The notes under the pieces: generated by a model
What the model was told of the DNA's origin: nothing
What the model saw: the letters and a program-made list of their open reading frames with translations, nothing else
Databases searched by the model: none
Virus record (IMG/VR): IMGVR_UViG_3300008952_003220
Span: 62,001 to 126,000 of that record
Reading direction: 5' to 3' (one strand)
Origin: a virus
Length of the DNA stretch: 64,000 bases
Made by a program: the position numbers and the translations under genes
Shown here: piece after piece, positions 41,688 through 49,099 of the stretch
How the letters are laid out: the number at the start of each line of letters is the position of its first letter
Position numbering within the stretch: the stretch's first letter is position 1

Positions 41688-42836
41688 ATGAAGATAAGAA
41701 AATCTAGACTACAGCAAATCATCAGAGAGGAGCTGTCAAGGAAACTTAGTAAAGGCTCAGATGTAAGAGAAAGTGCAGGTGTTCTTGTTATGAAAAACAG
41801 GCAACTTGATGAAGCTGCTGTTCTCGTCTTAGGGGGTGCTATAATCACAGCTGAGATGATTGCTGCAGCACTTGGTATTTCCCTAGCTGTTGTTGGAACA
41901 GCGTGGCTTATTGATATGGCTAGTGAGCTTGGCTGGGATTACTATCCTAGTGAGGCTGAAGCCAGAGAGGCTATAAGTCAAGGGATGCCACGGGTCAATC
42001 CAGATCTCAGGCTGCCCGCTTCTTCAGGTTACAGACCCACTGAGGCTGAGCTGCAAGCTCAGCTAGCCCTAAGTGCAACAGCCCAAAGACTCTCGGCAGA
42101 AGCAGAACAGGGATCTGATATTTCTCCGTTAGGGCCGCCCAGACAAAGTGAAGAGCCCGGACCACAACGACGTCTCCCACCTTTGGAATCCATTGAATGG
42201 GACGACACCGAGGATGAAAGGCTTAGAGGGTTCAATGAGTATTGGTCCTTTGCTGTTAGATCGTCTGGCTTTGTGACACACTATTACCTAAACATGTCTG
42301 ATTTTTCTACAGGCCCATATGAGCTATATGATGTTCTAGACACAGCTAGCCCGGAGTCAGATGAGTCATATTTTACTGATCTTGACCTTGGGGTGGGAGT
42401 GCTACCTGGCCAGGGAGAGTCAGAGCTAGAGGTCTCTCATTCAGCTATCGAGCGGCTTATGGATAAGGCTATTGCCTATGCTGAAACTGCTTGGCAATCT
42501 CGAGTAACTCCGTTTACAGCTGATTCTGAGATATGCTATGCTCAATTAAACGTGACTGGGATGTATGAACGTGAGCTAAGATCAATACATCGGATTCCAG
42601 ACGACTACACGACTCTAGGCCCAGTAATGGGCCTTTCAGATCCTACAATGAGAGATAGCTGCGAGTGGGCTTTGCTCATGACAGCTCATGATGATGAAGG
42701 GGTGTGGGGAACTCAGATCCCCATTGTGTCGGAAGATGGTGCTTATATGGGAGAGTATCTTATTGTTATGGATGAGGTGAGAGTAGCTCTATCAGAAGGA
42801 AGATGTGACAACTGCATCTCTGATATTGCCGGATAG
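41688..42836 (+). CDS. tagged membrane-active protein, 382 aa
   Basis: MKIRKSRLQQIIREELSRKL is the tag; SKGSDVRESAG follows. Residues 48-85 are a hydrophobic stretch of about two TM helices (AAVLVLGGAIITAEMIAAAL and ISLAVVGTAWLIDMASELG). A Pro/Gln-rich linker follows, then a beta-rich domain with two Cys pairs (ICYAQLN, DSCEW, CDNC). A cargo that inserts in a membrane is plausible. No known family. Confidence 0.68.
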   Translation: MKIRKSRLQQIIREELSRKLSKGSDVRESAGVLVMKNRQLDEAAVLVLGGAIITAEMIAAALGISLAVVGTAWLIDMASELGWDYYPSEAEAREAISQGMPRVNPDLRLPASSGYRPTEAELQAQLALSATAQRLSAEAEQGSDISPLGPPRQSEEPGPQRRLPPLESIEWDDTEDERLRGFNEYWSFAVRSSGFVTHYYLNMSDFSTGPYELYDVLDTASPESDESYFTDLDLGVGVLPGQGESELEVSHSAIERLMDKAIAYAETAWQSRVTPFTADSEICYAQLNVTGMYERELRSIHRIPDDYTTLGPVMGLSDPTMRDSCEWALLMTAHDDEGVWGTQIPIVSEDGAYMGEYLIVMDEVRVALSEGRCDNCISDIAG

Positions 42837-42871
42837 CTTTGTAGAATCTTTATTCTTACTGGGCATCCATG

Positions 42872-42899
42872 TGTAAATAGCTTGTGATTGTGGTATAAT
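42872..42899 (+). promoter_or_regulatory. promoter of the window-wide family
   Basis: TGTAAA at 42872-42877, 16-base spacer ending TGTGG, TATAAT at 42894-42899. Confidence 0.8.
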
Positions 42900-42916
42900 A
42901 AGGCATAGAGAGATAA

Positions 42917-43264
42917 ATGTCTGCAAAGTTATGTCTTACCTTCTTGCTGTTTACACTTCTGCACATCGGCGTGTGGTTTAGTACAAATACACAATTGATA
43001 TCTGACGAGTGGAAACAGCGCAGCTTTTGGATCATGCTATCCCTGGCAATTCCAACTTCGCTGCTAGCATACTATGGAACAAAAGTCGGATACTCTGCTC
43101 TAGGCGACAGTGCTTGGTCTGTGAGGTTTATCGGATTCGGAACCTCTTATCTTATCTTTCCTCTATTAACCTGGCAGTTGCTAGGTGAGTCGATGTTTAC
43201 TTTGAAGACTATGCTATGCATCTTTCTATCTATGGTCATAGTCTTCATTCAGGTTAAGATGTAA
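42917..43264 (+). CDS. four-TM membrane protein, 115 aa
   Basis: Hydrophobic segments near residues 4-24, 37-55, 68-90 and 94-113 (IMLSLAIPTSLLAYYGTKVG, TMLCIFLSMVIVFIQVKM). The size and four-helix layout recall small multidrug-resistance-type proteins, but I see no conserved Glu in helix 1. Function unassigned. Confidence 0.7.
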   Translation: MSAKLCLTFLLFTLLHIGVWFSTNTQLISDEWKQRSFWIMLSLAIPTSLLAYYGTKVGYSALGDSAWSVRFIGFGTSYLIFPLLTWQLLGESMFTLKTMLCIFLSMVIVFIQVKM

Positions 43265-43291
43265 CCCCAGAGAAACAGGAGAATGTAGCAC

Positions 43292-43849
43292 ATGGAACAT
43301 GTTTGGCTTTTTGAGAAGTGGCAAGGATTGCCGCTTAGGGATGTGAGACAGCAGCTTTTGAATCATGCTGAGACCCTGAAGACGTTTGGTGATATGAGTG
43401 TGAGAGAGCTCTGCTGTCTGGCCAAGGGAGACTGGATACCAATTGGACTCTATGTCTTTATTAGCGGGGATAGGATTGTATATGCCGGTAAGACGCACGG
43501 CCGGTCTTTCCAGGAGAGGATGCTTAGTCATCTAGATCATCGAATGCCGATTCCTGGGTCACCTCATTTAGCACAGCTTGTACAGTCAATCTCAAAGAGA
43601 GACAGTATTTCAGCTGAAGAGGCTGTTCAAAAAGTTATGAACATGAAGGTGGTCTGGATGCCTGTTCCGGACCTTGGACGAGGCAAGCAATATCACAAGA
43701 AGCTTATCGCAAGCGTGGAAAGGCAACTGCTTTGGCACCGATGCCTAGATCCTATGTATAACTCTCCTCGTGTCAAGAGAAATGATCATTACTCACTCAA
43801 GGGTGAGAGGTATCAGCTTGAAGAAGGATTTGAGCTAGGAAGCTTTTAA
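43292..43849 (+). CDS. GIY-YIG-type nuclease, 185 aa
   Basis: Residues 52-80 give IGLYVFISGDRIVYAGKTHG followed by RSFQERMLSH. This is the GIY...YIG pair in the form LYV...YAG, with the catalytic Arg. Downstream, ASVERQLLWHR holds the metal Glu, and MYNSPR the Asn. Such nucleases are homing or repair enzymes; no flanking intron is visible. Confidence 0.72.
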   Translation: MEHVWLFEKWQGLPLRDVRQQLLNHAETLKTFGDMSVRELCCLAKGDWIPIGLYVFISGDRIVYAGKTHGRSFQERMLSHLDHRMPIPGSPHLAQLVQSISKRDSISAEEAVQKVMNMKVVWMPVPDLGRGKQYHKKLIASVERQLLWHRCLDPMYNSPRVKRNDHYSLKGERYQLEEGFELGSF

Positions 43850-43850
43850 G

Positions 43851-44090
43851 TTGAAACAAGACTGTGATCCGATTATAGACCACTTTGTTGATGAGGAGAT
43901 TCTTGTCAAGCTCGGAGATCTTGTTAGGATAAATGAAAGCTATCACGCTGATCATCACAATATGATCGGGACTGTTATAGATGTCCACTGTGGTGTTAAG
44001 GAGACTGTGCCACCAGGGATAACAGTCATGTGGTGTGATTCAACAATTGAATGTCTTTGGTTTGACGTGGTGGAAATTATAAGAAACTAG
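43851..44090 (+). CDS. barrel-like small protein, 79 aa
   Basis: TTG start right after the previous stop. VKLGDLVRINESYHADHHN then MIGTVIDVHCG and WFDVVEIIRN. GDLV is the family marker; the 18-residue N-terminal extension is unusual. Confidence 0.65.
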   Translation: MKQDCDPIIDHFVDEEILVKLGDLVRINESYHADHHNMIGTVIDVHCGVKETVPPGITVMWCDSTIECLWFDVVEIIRN

Positions 44091-44132
44091 ATTCTCTGGC
44101 AGCTAGATATGTATTAGAGCTGGAGAAAGGTC

Positions 44133-44495
44133 ATGAGAAAGATAACTCGTCAGGAGCTTAGAGCCATCATAAGAGGGCACCTTGGCTCTATCAAAGAGGC
44201 AGCAAAAGATTCTGTGCCCTTTGGCAGTGGCATGGAGCAGCTCGAGCTTGAGCCAGATCAAAAGGAAATTGTTGGACACACGTGACTAACACACGTTCGG
44301 AGGAAGGGTTCCTCCTTAAATGAAGTTGGTGAAGTTGTCTGGCATAGCCTAACAGAATCTGGAAGGATAGATGTTTATGATGTGTGGTGGCCAGATAGCG
44401 GGTATCATGAGATGAACATCTCCGGAGAAGTTCTTGAAGCTGTAACGTCAAAGCAGCACGAGCATGTGACGAGAGATGCTGACGAAGATAGATAG
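44133..44495 (+). pseudogene. tagged gene split by an in-frame TGA
   Basis: ATG 44133 opens MRKITRQELRAIIRGHLGSI then IKEAA ([LI]xE-A). The frame stops at TGA 44283-44285 after 50 residues. It then continues without a stop in the same frame for 69 more codons to TAG 44493-44495. The second part is gene-like (NEVGEVVWHSLTESGRIDVY, MNISGEVLEAV). The TGA is followed by CTA, a context known to be leaky in some systems. It is either a recent nonsense mutation, a sequencing error or a read-through gene. Confidence 0.6.
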
Positions 44496-44554
44496 ATTAT
44501 TTTTCTATGTACATTTTAAGATGATGTCATAAGATTTAATCACATGGAGGAATC

Positions 44555-44860
44555 TTGAAAAGAAGACGAGATCCTGAGCGAATGGCTCGAAAAAATGAAG
44601 TAGCAGAAGTCAATCGTGCTTCTAGAGAATCAAGGACGCCTGAACAGCAATTAGCTATTCTTGATACTAGGCTGGGCACTGAAATGGGTGCTAGGAGAGA
44701 GAGAAGTCGACTGATAGATGAAATTGAGAATCGGCTTAATGCAAAAAAGAAGCTTAAGAGCGATCCCAGCGTCACACAGAATTCTCCGAAAAAGAGATCT
44801 GATAGAAGAAAAGAAAAGGCTCGGCGACATTCTGAGAGGCAGAAGAGAAACAGTCAATGA
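44555..44860 (+). CDS. very basic coiled-coil protein, 101 aa
   Basis: TTG start after GGAGGA. Arg/Lys/Glu-rich throughout (KRRRDPERMARKNEVAEV, RSDRRKEKARRHSERQ). A single long helix; nucleic-acid binding is likely. It ends in an ATGA overlap with the next gene. Confidence 0.6.
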   Translation: MKRRRDPERMARKNEVAEVNRASRESRTPEQQLAILDTRLGTEMGARRERSRLIDEIENRLNAKKKLKSDPSVTQNSPKKRSDRRKEKARRHSERQKRNSQ

Positions 44861-44967
44861 CATCGGGACTAGTCTGCTCTTACATTATCGTTTTTGTGGT
44901 GGGTCTTTTTCTTGGAATACACTTAGAGGGAAGAGCTAGGATGTATTTTATCAAAAAGAAGAAATAG
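44857..44967 (+). CDS. single-TM mini-protein, 36 aa
   Basis: ATGA overlap start. TSGLVCSYIIVFVVGLFLGI is a TM segment, and the C-terminus RMYFIKKKK is basic. It has the topology of small phage membrane proteins. Confidence 0.5.
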   Translation: MTSGLVCSYIIVFVVGLFLGIHLEGRARMYFIKKKK

Positions 44968-44987
44968 TAAAATCGAGATATCATTCG

Positions 44988-45015
44988 TGCAAGCTAAAAA
45001 CCGGTATGGTATAAT
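44988..45015 (+). promoter_or_regulatory. promoter of the window-wide family
   Basis: TGCAAG at 44988-44993, 16-base spacer, TATAAT at 45010-45015 preceded by TATGG. Confidence 0.78.
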
Positions 45016-45035
45016 GGAGACATCAAGGAGGTTTG

Positions 45036-45272
45036 ATGCAACAGATTTATCTAGATAGGGACCAATGTAGCCAATTTCAAGTTGAGTATTTCGAGAAAGA
45101 TTCAGTTTCCCTAAGAGCAGATGTCATTCTATCATCTAAGTTTAGTGGGTATGACGATGTTCATACTTCTTTTCTTCAAGAATTTCGAAGTCGAACGATA
45201 CTACTGACACGTGCTAGAGATGACTCTCCGGGGTGGTACACAGTTATTAACACACTAGGGAGAGATCAATGA
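45036..45272 (+). CDS. hypothetical protein, 78 aa
   Basis: ATG 45036 after AAGGAGG. Beta-rich start (QFQVEYFEKDSVSLRADVIL), helix, Arg-rich end. The stop overlaps the next start (ATGATG). No family. Confidence 0.6.
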   Translation: MQQIYLDRDQCSQFQVEYFEKDSVSLRADVILSSKFSGYDDVHTSFLQEFRSRTILLTRARDDSPGWYTVINTLGRDQ

Positions 45273-45502
45273 TGTGGACAGTAATCTATCATAATGATGA
45301 CCTCAGCATTTCGGCTGTAGAGTTTAATGGTCCGATGGACGCTCAGGCTGCTATGCTTGCAGTGTCTAAGACAATTAACGGCGCAGTTATAGCAATGGTA
45401 AAGGGGCTTCACAAGGTTTGGGAACCTGAACAGGGCTGGGTGAATGACAACACACCACCTTGTAGGACAGATGTACAGCAGCATGACCTCTACGAAATCT
45501 AG
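45269..45502 (+). CDS. hypothetical protein, 77 aa
   Basis: MMWTVIYHNDDLSISAVEFN, helix with Ala/Met, then a Trp-Glu-Pro turn. Two beta-alpha units; no motif. Overlaps the previous gene by 4 bases. Confidence 0.6.
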   Translation: MMWTVIYHNDDLSISAVEFNGPMDAQAAMLAVSKTINGAVIAMVKGLHKVWEPEQGWVNDNTPPCRTDVQQHDLYEI

Positions 45503-45513
45503 AGAGTCTAATA

Positions 45514-45747
45514 GTGAAGATGCATAAAGAAAAATATGAAGATCTTCTTCTTCGATTTGCAAAAGAGCTTCATGATGTTGGTGTGACAGAAGATATGAAG
45601 AAGATCGTAGAAGCGCAGTATACTAGAACACAAAATCTTGCCAGCTCCCACATTGAAGAAGTGACTGACAGATTTTGCTATCGTCATGATGGATATATGA
45701 TTGAGGCTGTTCGAACAGTCAGTCTTACTGTGAAGAAGATGAAATAA
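45514..45747 (+). CDS. helical protein, 77 aa
   Basis: GTG start. All helix (KYEDLLLRFAKELHDVGVTE, NLASSHIEEVTDRFC). No family. The next gene starts immediately at 45748. Confidence 0.58.
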   Translation: MKMHKEKYEDLLLRFAKELHDVGVTEDMKKIVEAQYTRTQNLASSHIEEVTDRFCYRHDGYMIEAVRTVSLTVKKMK

Positions 45748-45939
45748 ATGAAGTCATTGAAAGCTGGAGATCGAGTTGTAGTTAGGTCATCACTAGGCGA
45801 CCAGACGGCAACTGTAATAAATATATTCTGGAGAGCTGTAGCAGGTACCTGTGTTTCGTATATCCACAGTATAGAAGTAATATACGAAAATGGGATGAAG
45901 GCAAGCGTCGTTCCTGAAAGAGTTGAAATATTGAAGTAG
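45748..45939 (+). CDS. barrel-like small protein, 63 aa
   Basis: MKSLKAGDRVVVRSSLGDQT, ATVINIFW, SIEVIYENGMKASVVPERV. GDRV replaces GDLV; the array-type ending VEILK is kept. Confidence 0.68.
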   Translation: MKSLKAGDRVVVRSSLGDQTATVINIFWRAVAGTCVSYIHSIEVIYENGMKASVVPERVEILK

Positions 45940-45992
45940 GCGGTTTAGTGTCTTTGATGTCCTAATTAATGAATGAGTGGCATCACTAGGAC

Positions 45993-46181
45993 ATGGAAAA
46001 TAAAGAAATAAAGCTAGCTATCGTAGGAGACCTTGTTGTAAAGAGCAAGGGAATAAGTGTGGGTACAAGGGGAATAGTTACTAATGTGATCGTTAATTTC
46101 ACAGGAACAACAATCTATGAAGTTAATACGCCCATGGGATTACTTAGCTGGTATTCACGTCATGTCAGGATTATAAGATGA
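45993..46181 (+). CDS. barrel-like small protein, 62 aa
   Basis: ENKEIKLAIVGDLVVKSKG, TRGIVTNVIVNFTG, IYEVNTPMGLLSWYSRHV. Ends RIIR. ATGA overlap with the next gene. Confidence 0.68.
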   Translation: MENKEIKLAIVGDLVVKSKGISVGTRGIVTNVIVNFTGTTIYEVNTPMGLLSWYSRHVRIIR

Positions 46182-46399
46182 AATGCGGTGAGCTAGTAGC
46201 GTTTGTTGAAGAATTGAATCCCAGAAAAAACTCATCTGATTGCGGAATCTTTAGGTGGAAAAGCGGAATCTTAGTGAAGAAAGATGAAGAGTTGAAAAAA
46301 GCCACTATTCTATGTGAAGGATCGCTGGTTATAGTTCCACTAGAGTCGATATACATTAGGTCTTTTGATTCACTTTCTAAAGACACATTCACATTTTGA
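46178..46399 (+). CDS. barrel-like small protein, 73 aa
   Basis: Starts MKCGELVAFVEELNPRKNSS: GELV in place of GDLV. KSGILVKKDEELKKATILCE and a short C-terminal tail. A TAAATACTGGGAG leader follows before the next gene. Confidence 0.65.
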   Translation: MKCGELVAFVEELNPRKNSSDCGIFRWKSGILVKKDEELKKATILCEGSLVIVPLESIYIRSFDSLSKDTFTF

Positions 46400-46464
46400 A
46401 ATTATAAAATTAAGAAGATGTGTATTAAGATTAGCTAAATCTTAAATACTGGGAGACAGGATAA

Positions 46465-46737
46465 ATGGCTAATCTCTTTTTTGCTGGAGAAAAGGCAACA
46501 AAAGAAGAAGCGAAGAAGTCGCTGATGGAGCACATTGAAAAGAACTGGACTGGGACATTCTATGCTGACTTCCACACCGATGGCGGTGGCGTCTTAATTC
46601 GGGCGATCATTGAGGTAGAGCATCCAGGTGAAGAACTAGACCAAGAATTTAGAGGGAAATTTCCTGCTAAGTGGCTTGGCTGGCGCCTGGTTCTTCTCAA
46701 AGTGACACCCGGGTATATCGACGCTTTTATCAAATGA
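46465..46737 (+). CDS. hypothetical protein, 90 aa
   Basis: ATG with GGGAGACAGG upstream. N-terminal helix (TKEEAKKSLMEHIEKNW), then a beta sheet (FYADFHTDGGGVLIRAII). Possibly a small alpha/beta binding protein; no family. ATGA overlap with the next gene. Confidence 0.6.
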   Translation: MANLFFAGEKATKEEAKKSLMEHIEKNWTGTFYADFHTDGGGVLIRAIIEVEHPGEELDQEFRGKFPAKWLGWRLVLLKVTPGYIDAFIK

Positions 46738-46937
46738 ATGTGGGTGACTTAGTAAGCTTTGATCTTCCCTATATTACAGGTATGGTCCCTGATAGAGGAG
46801 TAATCCTGTCTATTAATAGGGATCTTAGCTACACTGATGAGGAGATCAAGGTCATGACTAACAGCGGCCTGATGGTCTACATCTCAGATCTAGACTTCAA
46901 ATTCTACTGTGTTGAGGTGATCAGTGCGTGCGGGTGA
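46734..46937 (+). CDS. array-type barrel protein, 67 aa
   Basis: ATG 46734 in an ATGA overlap. MNVGDLVSFDLPYI, RGVILSIN, IKVMTNSGLMVY, VEVISACG: already the array ending EVIS, with the next gene's start overlapping it. Confidence 0.7.
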   Translation: MNVGDLVSFDLPYITGMVPDRGVILSINRDLSYTDEEIKVMTNSGLMVYISDLDFKFYCVEVISACG

Positions 46938-47124
46938 CATGGTTCGATTCAGGTATAGCGGAATGCTTGTTCACGACTTTCCTAATGATGTTCCATGGCA
47001 TCTGGGTCTCTTGATAGAGTACCACACATGGGAAAAGGTTGCGACTGTCATGCACAATGGAAAACTTCTCAGAATCAGAGCAGCTGATGTCACGAAAGCT
47101 GGAAAGAGAGATTTTGTAAAGTGA
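46924..47124 (+). CDS. array-type barrel protein, 66 aa
   Basis: GTG start inside the EVIS region of the previous gene (14-base overlap). MRAGDMVRFRYSGMLVHDF, WHLGLLIEYHTWEKVATVMH. Ends RDFVK, where the GIY-YIG gene begins in a GTGA overlap. Confidence 0.7.
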   Translation: MRAGDMVRFRYSGMLVHDFPNDVPWHLGLLIEYHTWEKVATVMHNGKLLRIRAADVTKAGKRDFVK

Positions 47125-47381
47125 GTGATCAGGCTTGGTTTCTTTACGTTGTTGAGTGTGCTGATGCATCACTTTACACAGGGATCACAACAGATCTGAA
47201 TAGAAGAATCGATGAGCACAATAGGCTATCAAGGGGTGCTAAATATACAAGAAGCCGAAGACCTGTTAGGCTTATCTACTCAAAGAGGTTTAGTGATCGA
47301 TCTGCTGCCTCAAGTGCTGAGGCGAAATTTAAGAGACTGGCTAGAAGAAAAAAGCTAGAGGTGATTAGTGAAGATAGGTGA
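47121..47381 (+). CDS. GIY-YIG nuclease (UPF0213 type) inside the barrel-cassette array
   Basis: 86 residues, GTG start. WFLYVVECADASLYTGITTD is GIY...YTG, followed by LNRRIDEHN, YTRSRRPVRLIYSKRF and AEAKFKRLARRKK. This is the single-domain UPF0213/YhbQ family fold. Its last residues LEVISEDR are the array ending, with the next barrel gene starting inside it. A nuclease gene sitting in cassette register suggests it moves with, or moves, the cassettes (inference). Confidence 0.88.
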   Translation: MSDQAWFLYVVECADASLYTGITTDLNRRIDEHNRLSRGAKYTRSRRPVRLIYSKRFSDRSAASSAEAKFKRLARRKKLEVISEDR

Positions 47382-47559
47382 TATCGTAAAAATGAAAGGT
47401 CCTGACGGAGAAGTTGGTCTTGTCGTTGAACTGGACAATCAGACAGGATTTACCAGAGTCGTTTGGCAAGACGGGGTAAGCCTGTGTGCTACGTCACACC
47501 TGATTCTAATTGAATACATCACACACAAACCTAAGACAGAATCTTCTATATTTTCTTAA
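47368..47559 (+). CDS. array-type barrel protein, 63 aa
   Basis: GTG start in the EVISEDR codons. MKIGDIVKMKGPDGEVGLVV, TRVVWQDGVSLCA, ILIEY. The end is a polar tail rather than EVISESR, and no gene overlaps it, so it is the end of a run. Confidence 0.7.
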   Translation: MKIGDIVKMKGPDGEVGLVVELDNQTGFTRVVWQDGVSLCATSHLILIEYITHKPKTESSIFS

Positions 47560-47595
47560 TATGTAATTCTAAGACATATATGTGAAGATGATCCA

Positions 47596-48087
47596 ATGAA
47601 TATCTTTGAAGACATCGAAGACCTTAAAGGCTTTCTAGATCTTGAAAGCGAGAAAATCCCTATCTATGTTACAAGTGGTGGCTTTGATCCGATGCATGTC
47701 GGGCACCTCAGGTGTATTCTCGAGACAGGAAAGATGGCTGATCAAGATGGTGGATTTGTTGTCATCATTCTAAACGGTGATGGATTTTTGCAGAGAAAGA
47801 AAGGCGCCGTCTTTATGCCAGAGAGAGAAAGAGCAGAGATCATATCTGGCATCCGGGGTGTCGATGCCGTCCTAATTTGGGATGACGGGTCACAGACAGT
47901 TGTTGGTGCGCTCGAGCAGATCGAACCTGACTATTTTACCAAGGGAGGAGACCGCGCAGCCCCTGAGGACATTCCAGAGTGGGGGATCTGCCAGGAGGTC
48001 GGCTGCAAGGTCATATTCAATGTCGGTGGCGGTAAGGTCCAAAGTTCATCTTGGCTTATAAGCGCTGCTAAAAAAGACTCAAGCTAG
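47596..48087 (+). CDS. HldE/RfaE C-terminal-like nucleotidyltransferase
   Basis: 163 residues. VTSGGFDPMHVGHLRCI holds the HxGH motif (HVGH), with ERAEIISGIRGVDAVLIWDD and FTKGGDRAAPEDIPE. It ends with VQSSSWLI (the SSS-x-LI hallmark of the HldE adenylyltransferase half). It would join ATP or CTP to a sugar phosphate or similar. No heptose kinase neighbour is present. SAM and sulfate transferases elsewhere may use the same glycan pathway. Confidence 0.82.
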   Translation: MNIFEDIEDLKGFLDLESEKIPIYVTSGGFDPMHVGHLRCILETGKMADQDGGFVVIILNGDGFLQRKKGAVFMPERERAEIISGIRGVDAVLIWDDGSQTVVGALEQIEPDYFTKGGDRAAPEDIPEWGICQEVGCKVIFNVGGGKVQSSSWLISAAKKDSS

Positions 48088-48113
48088 TGCATATTTATAG
48101 GTGAGGGCTAAGC

Positions 48114-48734
48114 ATGAAGATCACTAGTGAGCAGCTAAGAAGAGTTATAAAAGAAGAGCTCAAGATTCTCAGTGAAGATGAGGGCACAACTTTTGACAGA
48201 GCTGGAATTACATTTCCCATTGATCGGCCCGGGACAGTAGAGTCAGAGAGATATGCCGACATATCGCGGATCTCAGACTGGATTCACGTAGCTCTGCGCA
48301 CAGCTGATAGAATGGAAACTACTGTTCAAGACATTAAAGAGGTATTACTACCACTATATCAATCCAGGGAGGAGTATGAGGAGTTGCGGTTGCAAATATT
48401 TGACAGCGTCGGCGCTCAGCGTGCTGTTGTAGCTCAGCAGCTTAGCCCAAGAATATCCCAGGTCAAAATAGGGCTAGAGGCCGCAACTGTAGCCCTTGAA
48501 AGCATGCAAAGTGAAGTCGCAGTCTTAGAAGAGATTATTCTTCAAGCAGCCCCCGCGGAGATACAGTCGCTCGAGGAAAGAGTTGCAGGGATTCTTGACC
48601 CACTCAGAGGGGATGTAATCGAGACAGAAGAGGAATCATTGGTTCCAGTAGAGCAGGTTGAACCAGGAGATGCTAGGCGGGCTGAGCGTCAGCGACGTCG
48701 TCAACGACGTCGTCAACGGAGACGAGAGCAGTGA
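48114..48734 (+). CDS. tagged coiled-coil protein, 206 aa
   Basis: MKITSEQLRRVIKEELKIL then LSEDE ([LI]xE). Residues 45-160 are helical and acidic (LEAATVALESMQSEVAVLEE). The last 20 residues are an Arg/Gln repeat (RRQRRRQRRREQ, bases 48690-48731) from a GACGTCGTCAAC tandem. The basic end suggests DNA contact. ATGA-type overlap with the next tagged gene. Confidence 0.65.
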   Translation: MKITSEQLRRVIKEELKILSEDEGTTFDRAGITFPIDRPGTVESERYADISRISDWIHVALRTADRMETTVQDIKEVLLPLYQSREEYEELRLQIFDSVGAQRAVVAQQLSPRISQVKIGLEAATVALESMQSEVAVLEEIILQAAPAEIQSLEERVAGILDPLRGDVIETEEESLVPVEQVEPGDARRAERQRRRQRRRQRRREQ

Positions 48735-49099
48735 AGACAACCAGGAGACAGCTAAGACGTCTTATCAGTGAGGAGATTCGTCTCTACTTAAGCGAGGCTT
48801 TTTCTCAAGATAAAGAAGATGAAGCAAGAGAAAAGATTGTTCAAGCTGTTGAGCTAGCCCTGGGGGGATTTAAGAGAAGGACCTTTCTAAATCCCAAGGA
48901 AGTGATGGCTTTAGAGAACGGCCTAATGTCTGTTGGATTAAATCCAGATGATTTCAACATAGACCCAGGTCACCAATTACCTCGTGGGCGAGCTAACAGA
49001 CAAGGCCAGCCGTGCACAGTTGCTATATATCTAGATAGACACGCATATCACTTTGAGTTTGATAGAAAGCTTGGAATAAGGGAAGTTGACAGAACATGA
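48731..49099 (+). CDS. tagged protein, 122 aa
   Basis: GTG start. MKTTRRQLRRLISEEIRLYL then LSEAF ([LI]xE-A). Two helices, then a beta unit (PCTVAIYLDRHAYHFEFDRK). Ends in the ATG of the next tagged gene: three tagged genes in a row share 4-base overlaps. Confidence 0.65.
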   Translation: MKTTRRQLRRLISEEIRLYLSEAFSQDKEDEAREKIVQAVELALGGFKRRTFLNPKEVMALENGLMSVGLNPDDFNIDPGHQLPRGRANRQGQPCTVAIYLDRHAYHFEFDRKLGIREVDRT

